Assembly: GCA_947167715.1 (NCBI GenBank) | Contig: CAMVJD010000009.1 | Coordinates: 1 to 64,000, forward strand | Direction of reading: 5' to 3' | Length of the DNA stretch: 64,000 bases | Origin: an uncultured Eubacteriaceae bacterium | GTDB lineage: Bacteria; Bacillota; Clostridia; Lachnospirales; CAG-274 | Shown here: piece after piece, positions 49,034 to 60,969 of the stretch | How positions within the stretch are numbered: position 1 is the stretch's first letter | Layout of the letters: every line of letters begins with the position of its first letter | The notes under the pieces: generated by a model | What the model saw: only the letters and a program-made list of their open reading frames with translations | The model's database searches: none | Told to the model about the DNA's origin: nothing | Position numbers and translations under genes: made by a program

Positions 49034-50518
49034 ATGGCTGATGGAGCAAATAAGTTACCGGCAAGCTTTAAGGTCGGTGATACTTTGGCAGGCCGTTATA
49101 TATTAAAAAAGGTGTTAAATCCGGATAATGGCGAGGCGGCAACATTTGTATGCGAATATGATGATTTCCCGTTTCTTGCAAAAATATATTTCCCGGATAA
49201 GGCTCCTTCCGAGGAAAGAATCGAAACGGAAAAGAAGATAAATTCACCGTTCCTTATCAAAAAGTCCGATAGGTTTACATACAACGGATGCAGCTGTGAG
49301 ATAATGCCGTTTTTCAACAAGGCCGATCTTATCTCAAGCGGTAAGGCTGTAAATGACAGACGTTTGTTTGAAACGATCATCCCAAATGTAAATGAGGCTT
49401 TAAAGGCTGTTCACGATGCAGGCCTTGTACACGGCAACGTAAGGCCCACAAATATTTTCTACAGTCCTTTCGGTCCCGATCAGGTGCTTTTGGGCGACCT
49501 TGGTATAGATGTTTCGGATGTTAAGGAATTTACAAAGCAGACAGCCTTTGCTTTCCTTCCGCCCGAAAACACAAAAGGTATTTTCGGACCCGAGGCAGAC
49601 TATTGGTCACTTGGCGTTACGCTGGTAATGCTTGTTACAGGCCGCGGCGTATTTGACGGCCTTAACAGAAAGCAGATGCTTAAAAAGGCTTGTACTTATG
49701 AAATGGAGATACCGGATAAGGCAAGCGATCAGTTAAAGAGAATTATTCGCGGCCTTACGGTCAAGGATTATAAGACACGCTGGGGCTACGATGAAATTAA
49801 AAAATGCCTTGCGGGCGAAGAGGTACCCGTTGTTGACGAGTATGTTTACGAGCCGCCTACAGATGTTTATAACTTTAACGGCGTACCCGTTAAGGGACTT
49901 GAAAGCATCGCAGAGGCATTTGCACAAAATTGGGCTGCCGCAGTTGATTGTGTAAGCGACCCCGCGCTTCTTGAAATTGTTGATAACTATGCAGAGGATA
50001 AATATGCGGATGTTCTTGCATGCTCCAAGATAGAGGACCATGACGAGGCGCTGTTTAAGCTTATCGGCATACTTAATCCTTCTCTTCCGCCTTATTGGAA
50101 GGGTCAGCAGATCGGCGATATAGCAGAATTTGCTAACGAAATGGCTATAGCATATGATAAGGATCCGTTCCTTGATGCACTTAAGAGCGGCGTTGTAAGC
50201 CTTGTTGCAGGTCAGCGCGGCATGGATGCTGATGTTGTTTCAAAGATCAAGGAAGTAGAGGCTGACGCTAAAGAGGGCGGCAACGAAGAAATGATCGCAT
50301 ACAAGCTTAACTATTATGTATCGGGCGATTATACTTACGATTTCAGAAATGTTACATGTAATTCCGTTTCCGATCTTGTAAATTATATACGATCCAATAT
50401 AGATAATCTTGACTCTATATGCGCAGAATTTATGGATGATACAAAGTTTTTCGCTTGGCTTGAGGTACTTGGCTACAGCGATAAGGTAAAGGCCTGGAGA
50501 GCATCCGTAGGCTATTGA
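49034..50518 (+). CDS. Protein kinase-fold protein, probable pseudokinase
   Basis: FLAKIY (VAIK-like Lys), LVHGNVRPTNIF in place of HRDLKPxN, LLGDLGID (DFG-like), DYWSLGVTLVMLVTGRGVFDG. Confidence 0.8.
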   Translation: MADGANKLPASFKVGDTLAGRYILKKVLNPDNGEAATFVCEYDDFPFLAKIYFPDKAPSEERIETEKKINSPFLIKKSDRFTYNGCSCEIMPFFNKADLISSGKAVNDRRLFETIIPNVNEALKAVHDAGLVHGNVRPTNIFYSPFGPDQVLLGDLGIDVSDVKEFTKQTAFAFLPPENTKGIFGPEADYWSLGVTLVMLVTGRGVFDGLNRKQMLKKACTYEMEIPDKASDQLKRIIRGLTVKDYKTRWGYDEIKKCLAGEEVPVVDEYVYEPPTDVYNFNGVPVKGLESIAEAFAQNWAAAVDCVSDPALLEIVDNYAEDKYADVLACSKIEDHDEALFKLIGILNPSLPPYWKGQQIGDIAEFANEMAIAYDKDPFLDALKSGVVSLVAGQRGMDADVVSKIKEVEADAKEGGNEEMIAYKLNYYVSGDYTYDFRNVTCNSVSDLVNYIRSNIDNLDSICAEFMDDTKFFAWLEVLGYSDKVKAWRASVGY

Positions 50519-50528
50519 TATGTATAAA

Positions 50529-50557
50529 AGGCTTTTCCTTCGGGAAGAGCCTTTTTT
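50529..50557 (+). terminator. Intrinsic terminator with UUCG tetraloop
   Basis: AGGCTTTTCC-TTCG-GGAAGAGCCTTTTTT. Confidence 0.93.
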
Positions 50558-50665
50558 ATATTTTTTAAACACATTATTGAATACTCGGCAAGTTTGTGAT
50601 ATTATATAATAAGAATTAATTTTAAAACCATTTGTAAAAATATTTTTTTTGAAGGGAGCGAAATT

Positions 50666-52777
50666 ATGAATAAAGAATTATTAAAAACGGTCCGCGTTAA
50701 AACGCAAAAGTGCAGTGTAAAAGCGGTGTTTGCCTTTTTAATTGTATTATTTTCGGCTATGCTTATGCAAAGCCGGGTGTTTGCTTATACGGGCACCGGC
50801 AGCAAAACAAACCCGTATATCATTACAACGGGCGAAGAGCTTGTAGAGCTTGCAAAAGCCAAACGCTCGGAATCTTATATCATGCTTAAAAACGACATTG
50901 AGATAAACGAGCAGACCGGAACCATAGAGGCGGACTACAAAAAACATATCTACCTTAACGGTCACACGATAAACTGTACCAAGCCGAGTATGTTTCGGTT
51001 ATATTCAAACAGCGTTGCATCCTATACCTACGGTTATATCGATTTTAACGGCGGTACCATAAACATAGATATACCGGAGCAAACCTATACACCAACGGTA
51101 TTTTCCGTAGATTATGGACATCTTGTATTTAATAATGTTACAATAAATGCCGTTATGCATAACAACAACAGCGTTCTTATATCGCAAAGTACGAGGGGTC
51201 AAAACTTTTTCAGCCAAAGCTCCCTGCAGTTTAATAACTGTACCATAAACAATAATACCGAAAACAAGGGCAGTATCGCCATAAAATCCCGCCCTGTGGT
51301 AAAAATGAAAAATACCGTTGTAAACACAAACGAAAACGGTAAAAGCTATGCCTTTGTAATTGACGGAAGAATGCCGTATTATGATATTATAAATACAACA
51401 TTTAACGGCAAAATGTCAATTACCGGTAAGGACGACAGCGAGGCGGAGAATAACCTGAAATCCTTTAAGGATGCGTCAGATAACAGCGAGCTGTACTTTG
51501 CCCGAAGCGATGATTACTACGGATGGGTCAGTACAGATATAAAAGCGGAGATGTCCTATAACAATTACAAGCTTGATGTTATGCCCGTTATAGATACACA
51601 GCCCCAGCCCGTCGAGGCAACGGTCGGAGACAATATCTACTTTAAAATAGTGTGCAGGCACGTTGAGAGCGTGGACTGGGCTTTGTACACAAAGGAATCG
51701 GACGGAAGCTACAAGGCTATCAAAAAATCACAGTGGGTGCAGGAAGGGACAGAAAGCTTCAATCAAGACGTATACACCGAGGAGACCCTGTCGGGAACTG
51801 CGACCCTTAAATTCAGCGGCGCAGGCGGCTGGTTAGATGGTCTTTATGTCGGTGCGGATCTGAACTGCGGCTCTTATACACTGTCAAGCGATATAGTCCC
51901 GATAAAAATGAATAAGCGTATTATAGAAAAACTGATCATGCACGATTTTGCGCTGCCTACACACGGTTCGGAGCTTGATACCACAATTACCTTTGACAAT
52001 AATATAGAGCCGTGTATAAAGGAATATGCAGTATATTTTATAGACAAAAACAGCAATTTTAAGCATGTATATACGGAGCCGTTAGTCGGCGGAACAAGCT
52101 GCTATGTCTGGATAGATATTACGCTGAAGGATGACGTTGCCCAATTCAAAAGCACGGGCGATGACGAATACACCTGTGATCTAAAGTGGTACGGCAGCAA
52201 GCAGCCCGATGTGACACCAATAAAATTTTATCCGCATCAAAGCAGTCTGACTGCCATATATGATTATACCGTACCCGTTGCAAACGAGGGTGCCGGAGTG
52301 CTGCTTGAAAGGGTAAATACGGGTGTAGATGCTCCCGTTGTCGGCGAACAGCCGTCAAGCTCCGCATGGAGTACAGGCGCATATGTTTCGAGGGGCTATA
52401 CGGTCAAAAGTGTAGACTGGACACCGTCGCATACGGTCTTTAAAGAGGGACAGGACTACACCGCACTCTTTACCATACAAGCCGATGCGGGATATTATAT
52501 AAGTGAAGAAACGCAGTTTTATATAAATAATACCGCTGTTACTCCCAAGGAGATCATAGGCAGCGGCGCAGGCAACAGCGCATTGGTGGCTTTAAAATTT
52601 GCCGCAAGGGGAGATATCAATGCCGACGGCTCGGTGGACGATGTTGATGCAAAACTGCTGCTTTGGCATATATCGGGCATAAAGCCGCTTACGGGTGAAG
52701 ATCTTAAAAGAGCGGACATGAATAACGATAACAGCTATGATCTGACAGATGTTATTGCAATATTTAATAATAAATAA
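50666..52777 (+). CDS. Large secreted protein with C-terminal divergent dockerin-like module
   Basis: Signal region with AVFAFLIVLFSAMLMQSRVFA; parallel-beta-like repeats; C-term GDINADGSVDDVDAKLLLWHISG...ADMNNDNSYDLTDVIAIFNNK. Confidence 0.8.
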   Translation: MNKELLKTVRVKTQKCSVKAVFAFLIVLFSAMLMQSRVFAYTGTGSKTNPYIITTGEELVELAKAKRSESYIMLKNDIEINEQTGTIEADYKKHIYLNGHTINCTKPSMFRLYSNSVASYTYGYIDFNGGTINIDIPEQTYTPTVFSVDYGHLVFNNVTINAVMHNNNSVLISQSTRGQNFFSQSSLQFNNCTINNNTENKGSIAIKSRPVVKMKNTVVNTNENGKSYAFVIDGRMPYYDIINTTFNGKMSITGKDDSEAENNLKSFKDASDNSELYFARSDDYYGWVSTDIKAEMSYNNYKLDVMPVIDTQPQPVEATVGDNIYFKIVCRHVESVDWALYTKESDGSYKAIKKSQWVQEGTESFNQDVYTEETLSGTATLKFSGAGGWLDGLYVGADLNCGSYTLSSDIVPIKMNKRIIEKLIMHDFALPTHGSELDTTITFDNNIEPCIKEYAVYFIDKNSNFKHVYTEPLVGGTSCYVWIDITLKDDVAQFKSTGDDEYTCDLKWYGSKQPDVTPIKFYPHQSSLTAIYDYTVPVANEGAGVLLERVNTGVDAPVVGEQPSSSAWSTGAYVSRGYTVKSVDWTPSHTVFKEGQDYTALFTIQADAGYYISEETQFYINNTAVTPKEIIGSGAGNSALVALKFAARGDINADGSVDDVDAKLLLWHISGIKPLTGEDLKRADMNNDNSYDLTDVIAIFNNK

Positions 52778-52790
52778 ACCTATAATACAA

Positions 52791-52828
52791 AAACAGCCCT
52801 GCGCTTAACATAAGGCGCGGGGCTGTTT
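52791..52828. terminator. Bidirectional terminator hairpin
   Basis: AAACAGCCCTGCGC...GCGCGGGGCTGTTT, 14-bp stem between convergent genes. Confidence 0.85.
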
Positions 52829-52830
52829 GT

Positions 52831-53721
52831 TTATTTTGGATTAACGTGTACCATAACGTGCTTTACTTCGGGAAAGCCGTTTTCTATTGCATCGTGTACC
52901 TTTTCGGCAATTCCGTGTGCCTCAAAAAGGCTTATTTTACCGTCGGCGCAAATTTCTATATCAACATAGATCTTATTGCCGAATACTCGGGTGCGGATAA
53001 GGTCAACGCCCGCAACGCCTGTTTGTGCAAGCGCGCATTGACGTATTTTGTTTTCCTTTTCTTCGCTGCAGGAGCTGTCAACCATTTTGGCTGCCGCATC
53101 GCGGAATATATCAAAGGCGGCTTTTAAAATAAAGGCGCATATTAAAATACTTGCGGCCTTATCCAAAACCGGAAAGCCAAGCCTTGCACCAAGTATGCCG
53201 ACAAGCGCGCCTATGGACGAGAGCGAGTCGCTGCGGTGATGCCAGGCATCCGCCATAAGTGCGGCGGAATCATAGCGCTCCGCATAAATACGGGTGTAGC
53301 GGTACATAATTTCCTTGCTGACAATGGAAACGACAGCGGCAACAAGCGCGGGTATACCGGGTATGGCTATCTCCTGTCCCGAGGATATCTGTTCAAAGGT
53401 GGTATGGCCGATAAAAAGTGCGGTTATCACCAGCACCATGGCAAGTATGACCGCGGCGACACATTCAAAACGCTCGTGGCCGTAGGGGTGATCCTTGTCG
53501 GAGTCCTTTGCCGAAATTTTAATGCCTATAATTACGATAAGACTGCTGAATACGTCCGATGCGGAGTGTATACCGTCACTTATCATTGCATCCGATGATG
53601 CGATAAAACCCGCAAGCACCTTTAACAGCGATAAAACGGTGTTTCCTATTATACTGACCATAGATACGCGGACGCTTGTTTTTTCAAAATCGCCTGTATC
53701 AACGGCATTTTTTTGTGACAT
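52831..53721 (-). CDS. Cation diffusion facilitator family transporter
   Basis: SDAMISDGIHSASDVFSSLIVIIGIKIS, DHPYGHERFE, ADAWHHRSDSLSSIGALVG. Confidence 0.94.
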   Translation of the reverse strand: MSQKNAVDTGDFEKTSVRVSMVSIIGNTVLSLLKVLAGFIASSDAMISDGIHSASDVFSSLIVIIGIKISAKDSDKDHPYGHERFECVAAVILAMVLVITALFIGHTTFEQISSGQEIAIPGIPALVAAVVSIVSKEIMYRYTRIYAERYDSAALMADAWHHRSDSLSSIGALVGILGARLGFPVLDKAASILICAFILKAAFDIFRDAAAKMVDSSCSEEKENKIRQCALAQTGVAGVDLIRTRVFGNKIYVDIEICADGKISLFEAHGIAEKVHDAIENGFPEVKHVMVHVNPK

Positions 53722-53736
53722 AACCTATCTCTCCAT

Positions 53737-55494
53737 TTATATTTGCTTTATTTTTTTTACCGCTTCCTCGTCGGGAGTGATATATGCGGTCTTGTTGGTG
53801 TCGTAAATAACAAAACCCGGCTTTGCGCCGTTTGGCTTATGCACGTTTTTGCGCTGCGTATAATCGACCGGTACAAGGGCGGAATTTTGCGCCTTGCTGT
53901 AGTAGGCGGCAAGTGTGGCGGCCTCGGTAAGGGTAGTGTCGGGGATCTCCGCACCCCTTGAAATGATTATAACATGAGAACCGGGGATGTTTTTTGTATG
54001 CATCCATATATCGGTGCTGTGCGCTGTTTTTAACGTCAGCTCGTCATTTTGCACATTGTTTTTGCCGACATAGATATCAAACCCGTCCGATGAGATAAAA
54101 TGCAGCGGTACGGAGCGCTTGCTTACCTTGCGGCCTTTTTGCTTTGCTTCTTTTTTTATATATCCCTGTTCGCGCAGCTCGCTGCGTATATCTTTAATAT
54201 CCTGCTCGTTTTCACAGTTTGCAACACTTGTCAGTACACCTTCAAGATATGCAAGTTCCTCGTCGTTTGATACTATTTGGTCTTGCAGCGCCGCAAAGGT
54301 TCGCTTTGCCTTGTTATAGCGCTTAAAATATTTTTGTGCGTTCTCCGCGGGGGTAAGGGCGCTGTCAAGCTCTATCTCCGTTTCCTCAAGCTCCTCGCTG
54401 TAAAAATTATTAAGTCTGACCGTGGTCATACCCTGTTTTATCGCATAAATATTGGCGGTTATCAATTCGCCGCAAAGCTTAAGATATTCACGGTTTTCAA
54501 TATCTTTAAGGCTTTGCTGCTGAATGGCGCGCTTTTTTGCACAGCGCTCGATATTCTGGCTTATAAGGTGCTTCAGATCGTGCGTTTTTTGGTTTAAACG
54601 GTATTGAGTGTCCTTTGTTGCATAAAAGGCCTCGGTCATTTCCGACGGCGAGGCAAAGACCTTTGCTTTAAGCCCCGAAAACTTGTTTAAGCCAAAGGGC
54701 AGCATATCTATTATCCTGTCGCCGTCATATACTATCTGCGGCGCATAGCTGTTTTGCCTTATTTTTGTGACCAATGCATCAAAGGCGGAATATACCCGCG
54801 ATATATCGTCCGCAGAAAGCATGCTTACGGGCAGGCTTGGGTCTGTTTGTGCATTGCAGCATATTTCGTCGGCGATCACAGGGCTTATGCCGTTAAAGCT
54901 TTTGTAAATAGCCGCATATATTTTTTCGGACGGCATTTTTTCAATCGAAGCATTAAAATTATTTTCGTTAAGGGTAAGGGTATCAAGCTTTTCGCCGCCG
55001 GGCGGAAGCGTGTATTCCTTGCCGGGCAGCATTTGTCTTACCGAGCTTTTGTCAAAGCTTATATGCCTTGCACACTCCAAGACCTTCATATTTTCGTCTA
55101 CAAGCATAAGGTTGCTGTGTCTGCCCATTATCTCCAAAATAAGCGTTTTTACCGTGTAATCGCCCATTTCGTTAAGTGCCTCAATTTTAATATTGACTAT
55201 ACGGTCAAAACGCGGCTGACTTATTTCTATTATTTTGCCGCTTTGGATATGCTTTCTTAAAACCATGCAAAAAAGCGGCGGCTCCTGCGGATTCTCCTTT
55301 GCCGATGAGGTAAGGTGAAGCCGCGGATGCGAAGGGTTTGCCGTAAGCAAAAGCTTGTAATTGCTGCCAAGACTTCTTACGGATAATATTATTTCGTCGC
55401 TTTCGGGCTGATATACCTTGTCTATCCTGCCGCCCAGAAGCTTGTCGTTTAATTCATGCAAAATACTGTGTATTACGATACCGTCGTATGCCAT
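53737..55494 (-). CDS. NFACT (Rqc2/RqcH, fibronectin-binding-like) family protein
   Basis: AYDGIVIHSILHELNDKLLGGRIDKVYQP; C-terminal DIWMHTKNIPGSHVIII, YTQRKNVHKPNGAKPGFVIY. Confidence 0.94.
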   Translation of the reverse strand: MAYDGIVIHSILHELNDKLLGGRIDKVYQPESDEIILSVRSLGSNYKLLLTANPSHPRLHLTSSAKENPQEPPLFCMVLRKHIQSGKIIEISQPRFDRIVNIKIEALNEMGDYTVKTLILEIMGRHSNLMLVDENMKVLECARHISFDKSSVRQMLPGKEYTLPPGGEKLDTLTLNENNFNASIEKMPSEKIYAAIYKSFNGISPVIADEICCNAQTDPSLPVSMLSADDISRVYSAFDALVTKIRQNSYAPQIVYDGDRIIDMLPFGLNKFSGLKAKVFASPSEMTEAFYATKDTQYRLNQKTHDLKHLISQNIERCAKKRAIQQQSLKDIENREYLKLCGELITANIYAIKQGMTTVRLNNFYSEELEETEIELDSALTPAENAQKYFKRYNKAKRTFAALQDQIVSNDEELAYLEGVLTSVANCENEQDIKDIRSELREQGYIKKEAKQKGRKVSKRSVPLHFISSDGFDIYVGKNNVQNDELTLKTAHSTDIWMHTKNIPGSHVIIISRGAEIPDTTLTEAATLAAYYSKAQNSALVPVDYTQRKNVHKPNGAKPGFVIYDTNKTAYITPDEEAVKKIKQI

Positions 55495-55649
55495 ATAAAA
55501 TTTACCTTTCTGTTAGTATTGACTTAAGATATTTTATCATATATATTTTTGTTTTTCAAGTATTTTGCGGGCAAAGGGGGAAATATAAACTTGCAAATAT
55601 ATTTATATAATTATTTTTTCAAGTTTTTCAAAAAATTTGTAAAAAACCC

Positions 55650-55678
55650 TTGACAAATAACAGATAAAGTGATATCTT
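55650..55678 (+). promoter_or_regulatory. Sigma-A-type promoter of hrcA operon
   Basis: TTGACA (55650-55655), 17-bp spacer, TATCTT (55673-55678), directly upstream of CIRCE. Confidence 0.8.
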
Positions 55679-55689
55679 ATAGTCAAGGG

Positions 55690-55716
55690 TTAGCACTCAT
55701 ACCAAGTGAGTGCTAA
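55690..55716. promoter_or_regulatory. CIRCE operator
   Basis: TTAGCACTC-N9-GAGTGCTAA, perfect match to CIRCE consensus. Confidence 0.97.
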
Positions 55717-55754
55717 CAATGAAGCGGGACTTACTAAAAAAGAAGGTTGGATGT

Positions 55755-56816
55755 ATGGACTTAAACGACAGAAAATTTAAAATACTTGAGGCCATTATCA
55801 CGGATTATATTAAAACGGCAGAGCCTATAGGCTCGCGTACTATCGCCAAAAAATATGATCTTGGTGTGTCCAGCGCGACTATCCGCAACGATATGAGCGA
55901 TCTTGAGGAGCTGGGGCTTATAGTACAGCCGCATACCTCCGCGGGACGTATTCCGTCGGACAGGGGCTATCGCCTTTATGTGGATAAAATGATGCAGTCA
56001 CAGGAGCTTTCTCCCGAAACGGCCGAGCTTTTGCAAAGCGTAGTTGAAAACAACGTAGGTCAGATAGATTATCTGATGCAGCAAACGGCAAAGGCACTTG
56101 CGGCGCTTACAAACTATACCATAGTTGTAACGGAGCCTAAAAGTCCCAAATTAAATATAAAGCACGTTCAGCTGGTGCCTATTGACGAGCGCTCGGTGGT
56201 GGCGGTGATAGTAACGGAAAACAAGGCGGTCAAAAACCATGTTTTGAGTGTAGGCAGCGTACCCGACAGCGAACAGCTTAACAACATTTCACAGGCTGTA
56301 AATAATGCAATTAAAAATTACACCTTGCAGGATATGGAGGCCATAGCCTCGGCAATGCTTACGACCTATCCAGAACACAAGGAGCTTGTGACAAAGCTTT
56401 TAAAGGCGCTTATAAGCGCAGTAAAGCAAAATGACAATGTACATTATTACACCAGCGGTGTAAATAATATACTCGGCTTTCCCGAATTCAGCGATGTGGA
56501 AAAGGCACAAAATATTTTCCGCGCGCTGGAGGAAAAGGATATGCTGATAACACTTTTCGATAAGGAGGGTGATCATAATGACGAGGTACACATCGTTATA
56601 GGCGGCGAGAACAATATGAAGGAACTGCAGGATTGCAGTATCGTGCGCGCCGATTATAACTACGGCAACGACAGCTATGGCACTATAGGCGTTATAGGGC
56701 CTACAAGGATGAATTACTCACAGACCGTTTCGGTTTTGAATGCAATAATAAAAAATCTTGAATCGGTAATAAAGTCCTTATCGGACGGTAAAAATAACGG
56801 AGGCAGAAATGGATAG
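55755..56816 (+). CDS. hrcA: Heat-inducible transcription repressor HrcA
   Basis: MDLNDRKFKILEAIITDYIKTAEPIGSRTIAKKYDLGVSSATIRNDMSDLEELGLIVQPHTSAGRIPSDRGYRLYV. ORF track start (55710) overlaps CIRCE; ATG 55755 preferred. Confidence 0.95.
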   Translation: MDLNDRKFKILEAIITDYIKTAEPIGSRTIAKKYDLGVSSATIRNDMSDLEELGLIVQPHTSAGRIPSDRGYRLYVDKMMQSQELSPETAELLQSVVENNVGQIDYLMQQTAKALAALTNYTIVVTEPKSPKLNIKHVQLVPIDERSVVAVIVTENKAVKNHVLSVGSVPDSEQLNNISQAVNNAIKNYTLQDMEAIASAMLTTYPEHKELVTKLLKALISAVKQNDNVHYYTSGVNNILGFPEFSDVEKAQNIFRALEEKDMLITLFDKEGDHNDEVHIVIGGENNMKELQDCSIVRADYNYGNDSYGTIGVIGPTRMNYSQTVSVLNAIIKNLESVIKSLSDGKNNGGRNG

Positions 56817-57396
56817 TGAAAAGATAAACAACGATATCCCGGAGCAGACGGAAGAGATCGAAGATACGGTCCAAACAGAAGCTCCCGAGGATACGGATTC
56901 AACAAGTGAGACCCCGCAGGAGCCCGAGGAGGATACGGTTGAAGAAAGCCTTGAAGAAAAGCTTGCAAAGGCCGAGCAGGAGGCCAAGGACAACTTTGAC
57001 AAGTACCTCAGAAAGGCTGCGGAGTTTGATAATTTCAGAAGACGTACAAACGCCGAAAAGGCGGGTATGTATTCAAACGGCGTAAGGGAGACTGTTGAAA
57101 AGCTCCTGCCGGTGATCGACAACTTTGAAAGGGCAGTAGAAATGTCGGATGACAAGGAAAGCAGCCTTTACAAGGGTGTTGAAATGATATTAAAGCAGTT
57201 TTTGGAAATTACGGCATCCCTCGGGGTCGAGGAAATACCTGCCCTTGGCGAACCGTTTGACCCGAATGTACATTCCGCAGTTATGCATATTGAAGATGAA
57301 AGCTGCGACGAAAATGTTATAGTAGAGGTATTCCAAAAGGGCTATAAGCTTGGCGACAGAGTTATAAGGCCAAGTATGGTAAAGGTGGCAAATTAG
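56809..57396 (+). CDS. grpE: Nucleotide exchange factor GrpE
   Basis: YLRKAAEFDNFRRRTNAEK..LLPVIDNFERAVE..GVEEIPALGEPFDPNVHSAVMH. Confidence 0.95.
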   Translation: MDSEKINNDIPEQTEEIEDTVQTEAPEDTDSTSETPQEPEEDTVEESLEEKLAKAEQEAKDNFDKYLRKAAEFDNFRRRTNAEKAGMYSNGVRETVEKLLPVIDNFERAVEMSDDKESSLYKGVEMILKQFLEITASLGVEEIPALGEPFDPNVHSAVMHIEDESCDENVIVEVFQKGYKLGDRVIRPSMVKVAN

Positions 57397-57397
57397 A

Positions 57398-57473
57398 GGA
57401 GTTTTGCGAAGCAAAGCTCCGACCTCGCGGAAGGTGTAGGGAATTTGCAAAGCAAAACCCGGCCTTCTGCGAG
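57398..57473 (+). other. Structured intergenic element between grpE and dnaK
   Basis: GGAGTTTTGC-GAA-GCAAAGCTCC hairpin (57398-57420); CTCGCGGAAGG/CCTTCTGCGAG stem (57424-57434/57463-57473). Confidence 0.7.
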
Positions 57474-57529
57474 AATGATGAACGAGAACGCTGAATAAGA
57501 AAATAATATTATATAAGAAAGAGGTATGA

Positions 57530-59374
<1,845 letters not shown>

Positions 59375-59386
59375 AAACATTAAAAC

Positions 59387-59570
59387 GAGGGGGCAGTTTG
59401 CCCAATGTCATTTAGTTTGTTGGTAAAAATATGTTACGGGTTCGCAGAACTGAAAATTTAGCGTTAGGAGCCGAAATGACGCGTAGCGGCATACAGGCGT
59501 AGCGTTAAAAATTTTCAAGTGACATATTTTTACCGATCCTTAATAAATGACATTGGCTATGTGTCCCCTC
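59387..59570. repeat. ~184-bp imperfect palindromic element between dnaK and dnaJ
   Basis: CAATGTCATTTA/TAAATGACATTG, GGTAAAAATATGT/ACATATTTTTACC and GAAAATTT/AAATTTTC nested inverted arms; outer GAGGGG/CCCCTC. Confidence 0.8.
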
Positions 59571-59603
59571 TTAACTAAATTGATCAGTAAGTAGGTGAAA
59601 TAA

Positions 59604-60746
59604 TTGGCTAAACGTGATTATTACGAGGTTCTCGGGGTCAGCAAGGGCGCCGACGAAAACGAGATAAAAAAAGCATACAGAAAATTAGCCAAAAAATATC
59701 ATCCCGACGCCAATCCCGGCGACAAGGAAGCAGAGGAAAAATTTAAAGAAGTAGGCGAGGCCTACGAAATATTAAGTGATGCGCAGAAACGCGCAGCCTA
59801 TGACCAGTACGGCCATGCAGCCTTTGAACAGGGCGGTATGGGCGGAGGCGGCGGCTTCAGCGGCGGCTTCGGCATGGATATGGGCGATATATTTGAAAGC
59901 TTCTTTGGCGGAAGCGGTGGCTTCGGCGATATATTCGGAGGCGGCGGCAGACGCCGTAACGGTCCCGTAAACGGTAGTGATATTCAGGTTGGCCTTACAA
60001 TAACCTTTGAAGAGGCGGTGTTTGGCTGTTCAAAGGAAATATCGCTGAATGTTACCGATACCTGCGACCAATGCCACGGTACGGGAGCAAAGCCCGGCAC
60101 AAGAGCGGAGACCTGTTCAAGGTGCCGCGGTACGGGTCAGGAAACAGTCGTGCGTCAGACGCCGCTTGGCTCAATGCGTACCGTGACTACCTGTTCCGCC
60201 TGCGGCGGCTCGGGTAAAATTATTAAGGAAAAATGCTCAAAGTGCGGCGGTCAGGGCCGTGTAAGGGTAGCCAAAAAGATAAAGGTGGATATACCCAAGG
60301 GCATAAACCACGGTCAGAGCATAAGAAAATCGGGTCTTGGCGAGGCAGGCGTAAACGGCGGCCGCGCAGGCGATCTGTATATCGAGATAAGGGTAATGCC
60401 GCATAAGCGGTTTGTAAGAAACGGCAACGATATCCTGCTTGATGTAAATATCGATATGATACAGGCGGCTTTAGGTGCAAACATAACCATACCCACGCTG
60501 GAGGGCGATGAGGTATACTGCGTAAAGGCAGGCACACAGCCCGAAAGCAAGGTTATTTTAAGAAATAAGGGCGTATGGAACGTGCGAAACAACAAGGAGC
60601 GCGGCAATATGATACTTACCTTTAAGGTAAGCATACCCACAAAGCTTACCGAAAAGCAAAAGGAGCTTTTAAGAAGCTTCAGTAACCCGGATGCCGAGCC
60701 GCAAAAAGAAGAACATAGAGGATTATTCGGTAAAAAGAAAAAATGA
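59604..60746 (+). CDS. dnaJ: Chaperone DnaJ
   Basis: [38 protein letters not shown], four CxxCxGxG zinc motifs. Confidence 0.97.
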   Translation: MAKRDYYEVLGVSKGADENEIKKAYRKLAKKYHPDANPGDKEAEEKFKEVGEAYEILSDAQKRAAYDQYGHAAFEQGGMGGGGGFSGGFGMDMGDIFESFFGGSGGFGDIFGGGGRRRNGPVNGSDIQVGLTITFEEAVFGCSKEISLNVTDTCDQCHGTGAKPGTRAETCSRCRGTGQETVVRQTPLGSMRTVTTCSACGGSGKIIKEKCSKCGGQGRVRVAKKIKVDIPKGINHGQSIRKSGLGEAGVNGGRAGDLYIEIRVMPHKRFVRNGNDILLDVNIDMIQAALGANITIPTLEGDEVYCVKAGTQPESKVILRNKGVWNVRNNKERGNMILTFKVSIPTKLTEKQKELLRSFSNPDAEPQKEEHRGLFGKKKK

Positions 60747-60969
60747 TTATTTAAGCTGCTGCGGGAAACTGCGGCAGTTTTTTTGCGTAAATTATAGGAA
60801 TAAGGTAAGCTTAAGTCCGATATCGGTACAACATTTTTCGGCAAAAATAGTGCGATATTTATTGACCGCGGCCTAAATAAGTGTTATTATAAATTCAGGA
60901 CATCTCCGAAATTTTTGCTTAAAGCAATTTTCGGGGGGCTCGGTATAAAATTATAAAGGGGGTTTTACA

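Noticed and set aside
55710-55754. N-terminal extension of HrcA starting at GTG 55710
   Set aside because: The start would lie within the CIRCE operator; MDLNDRKF at 55755 is the conserved HrcA N-terminus.
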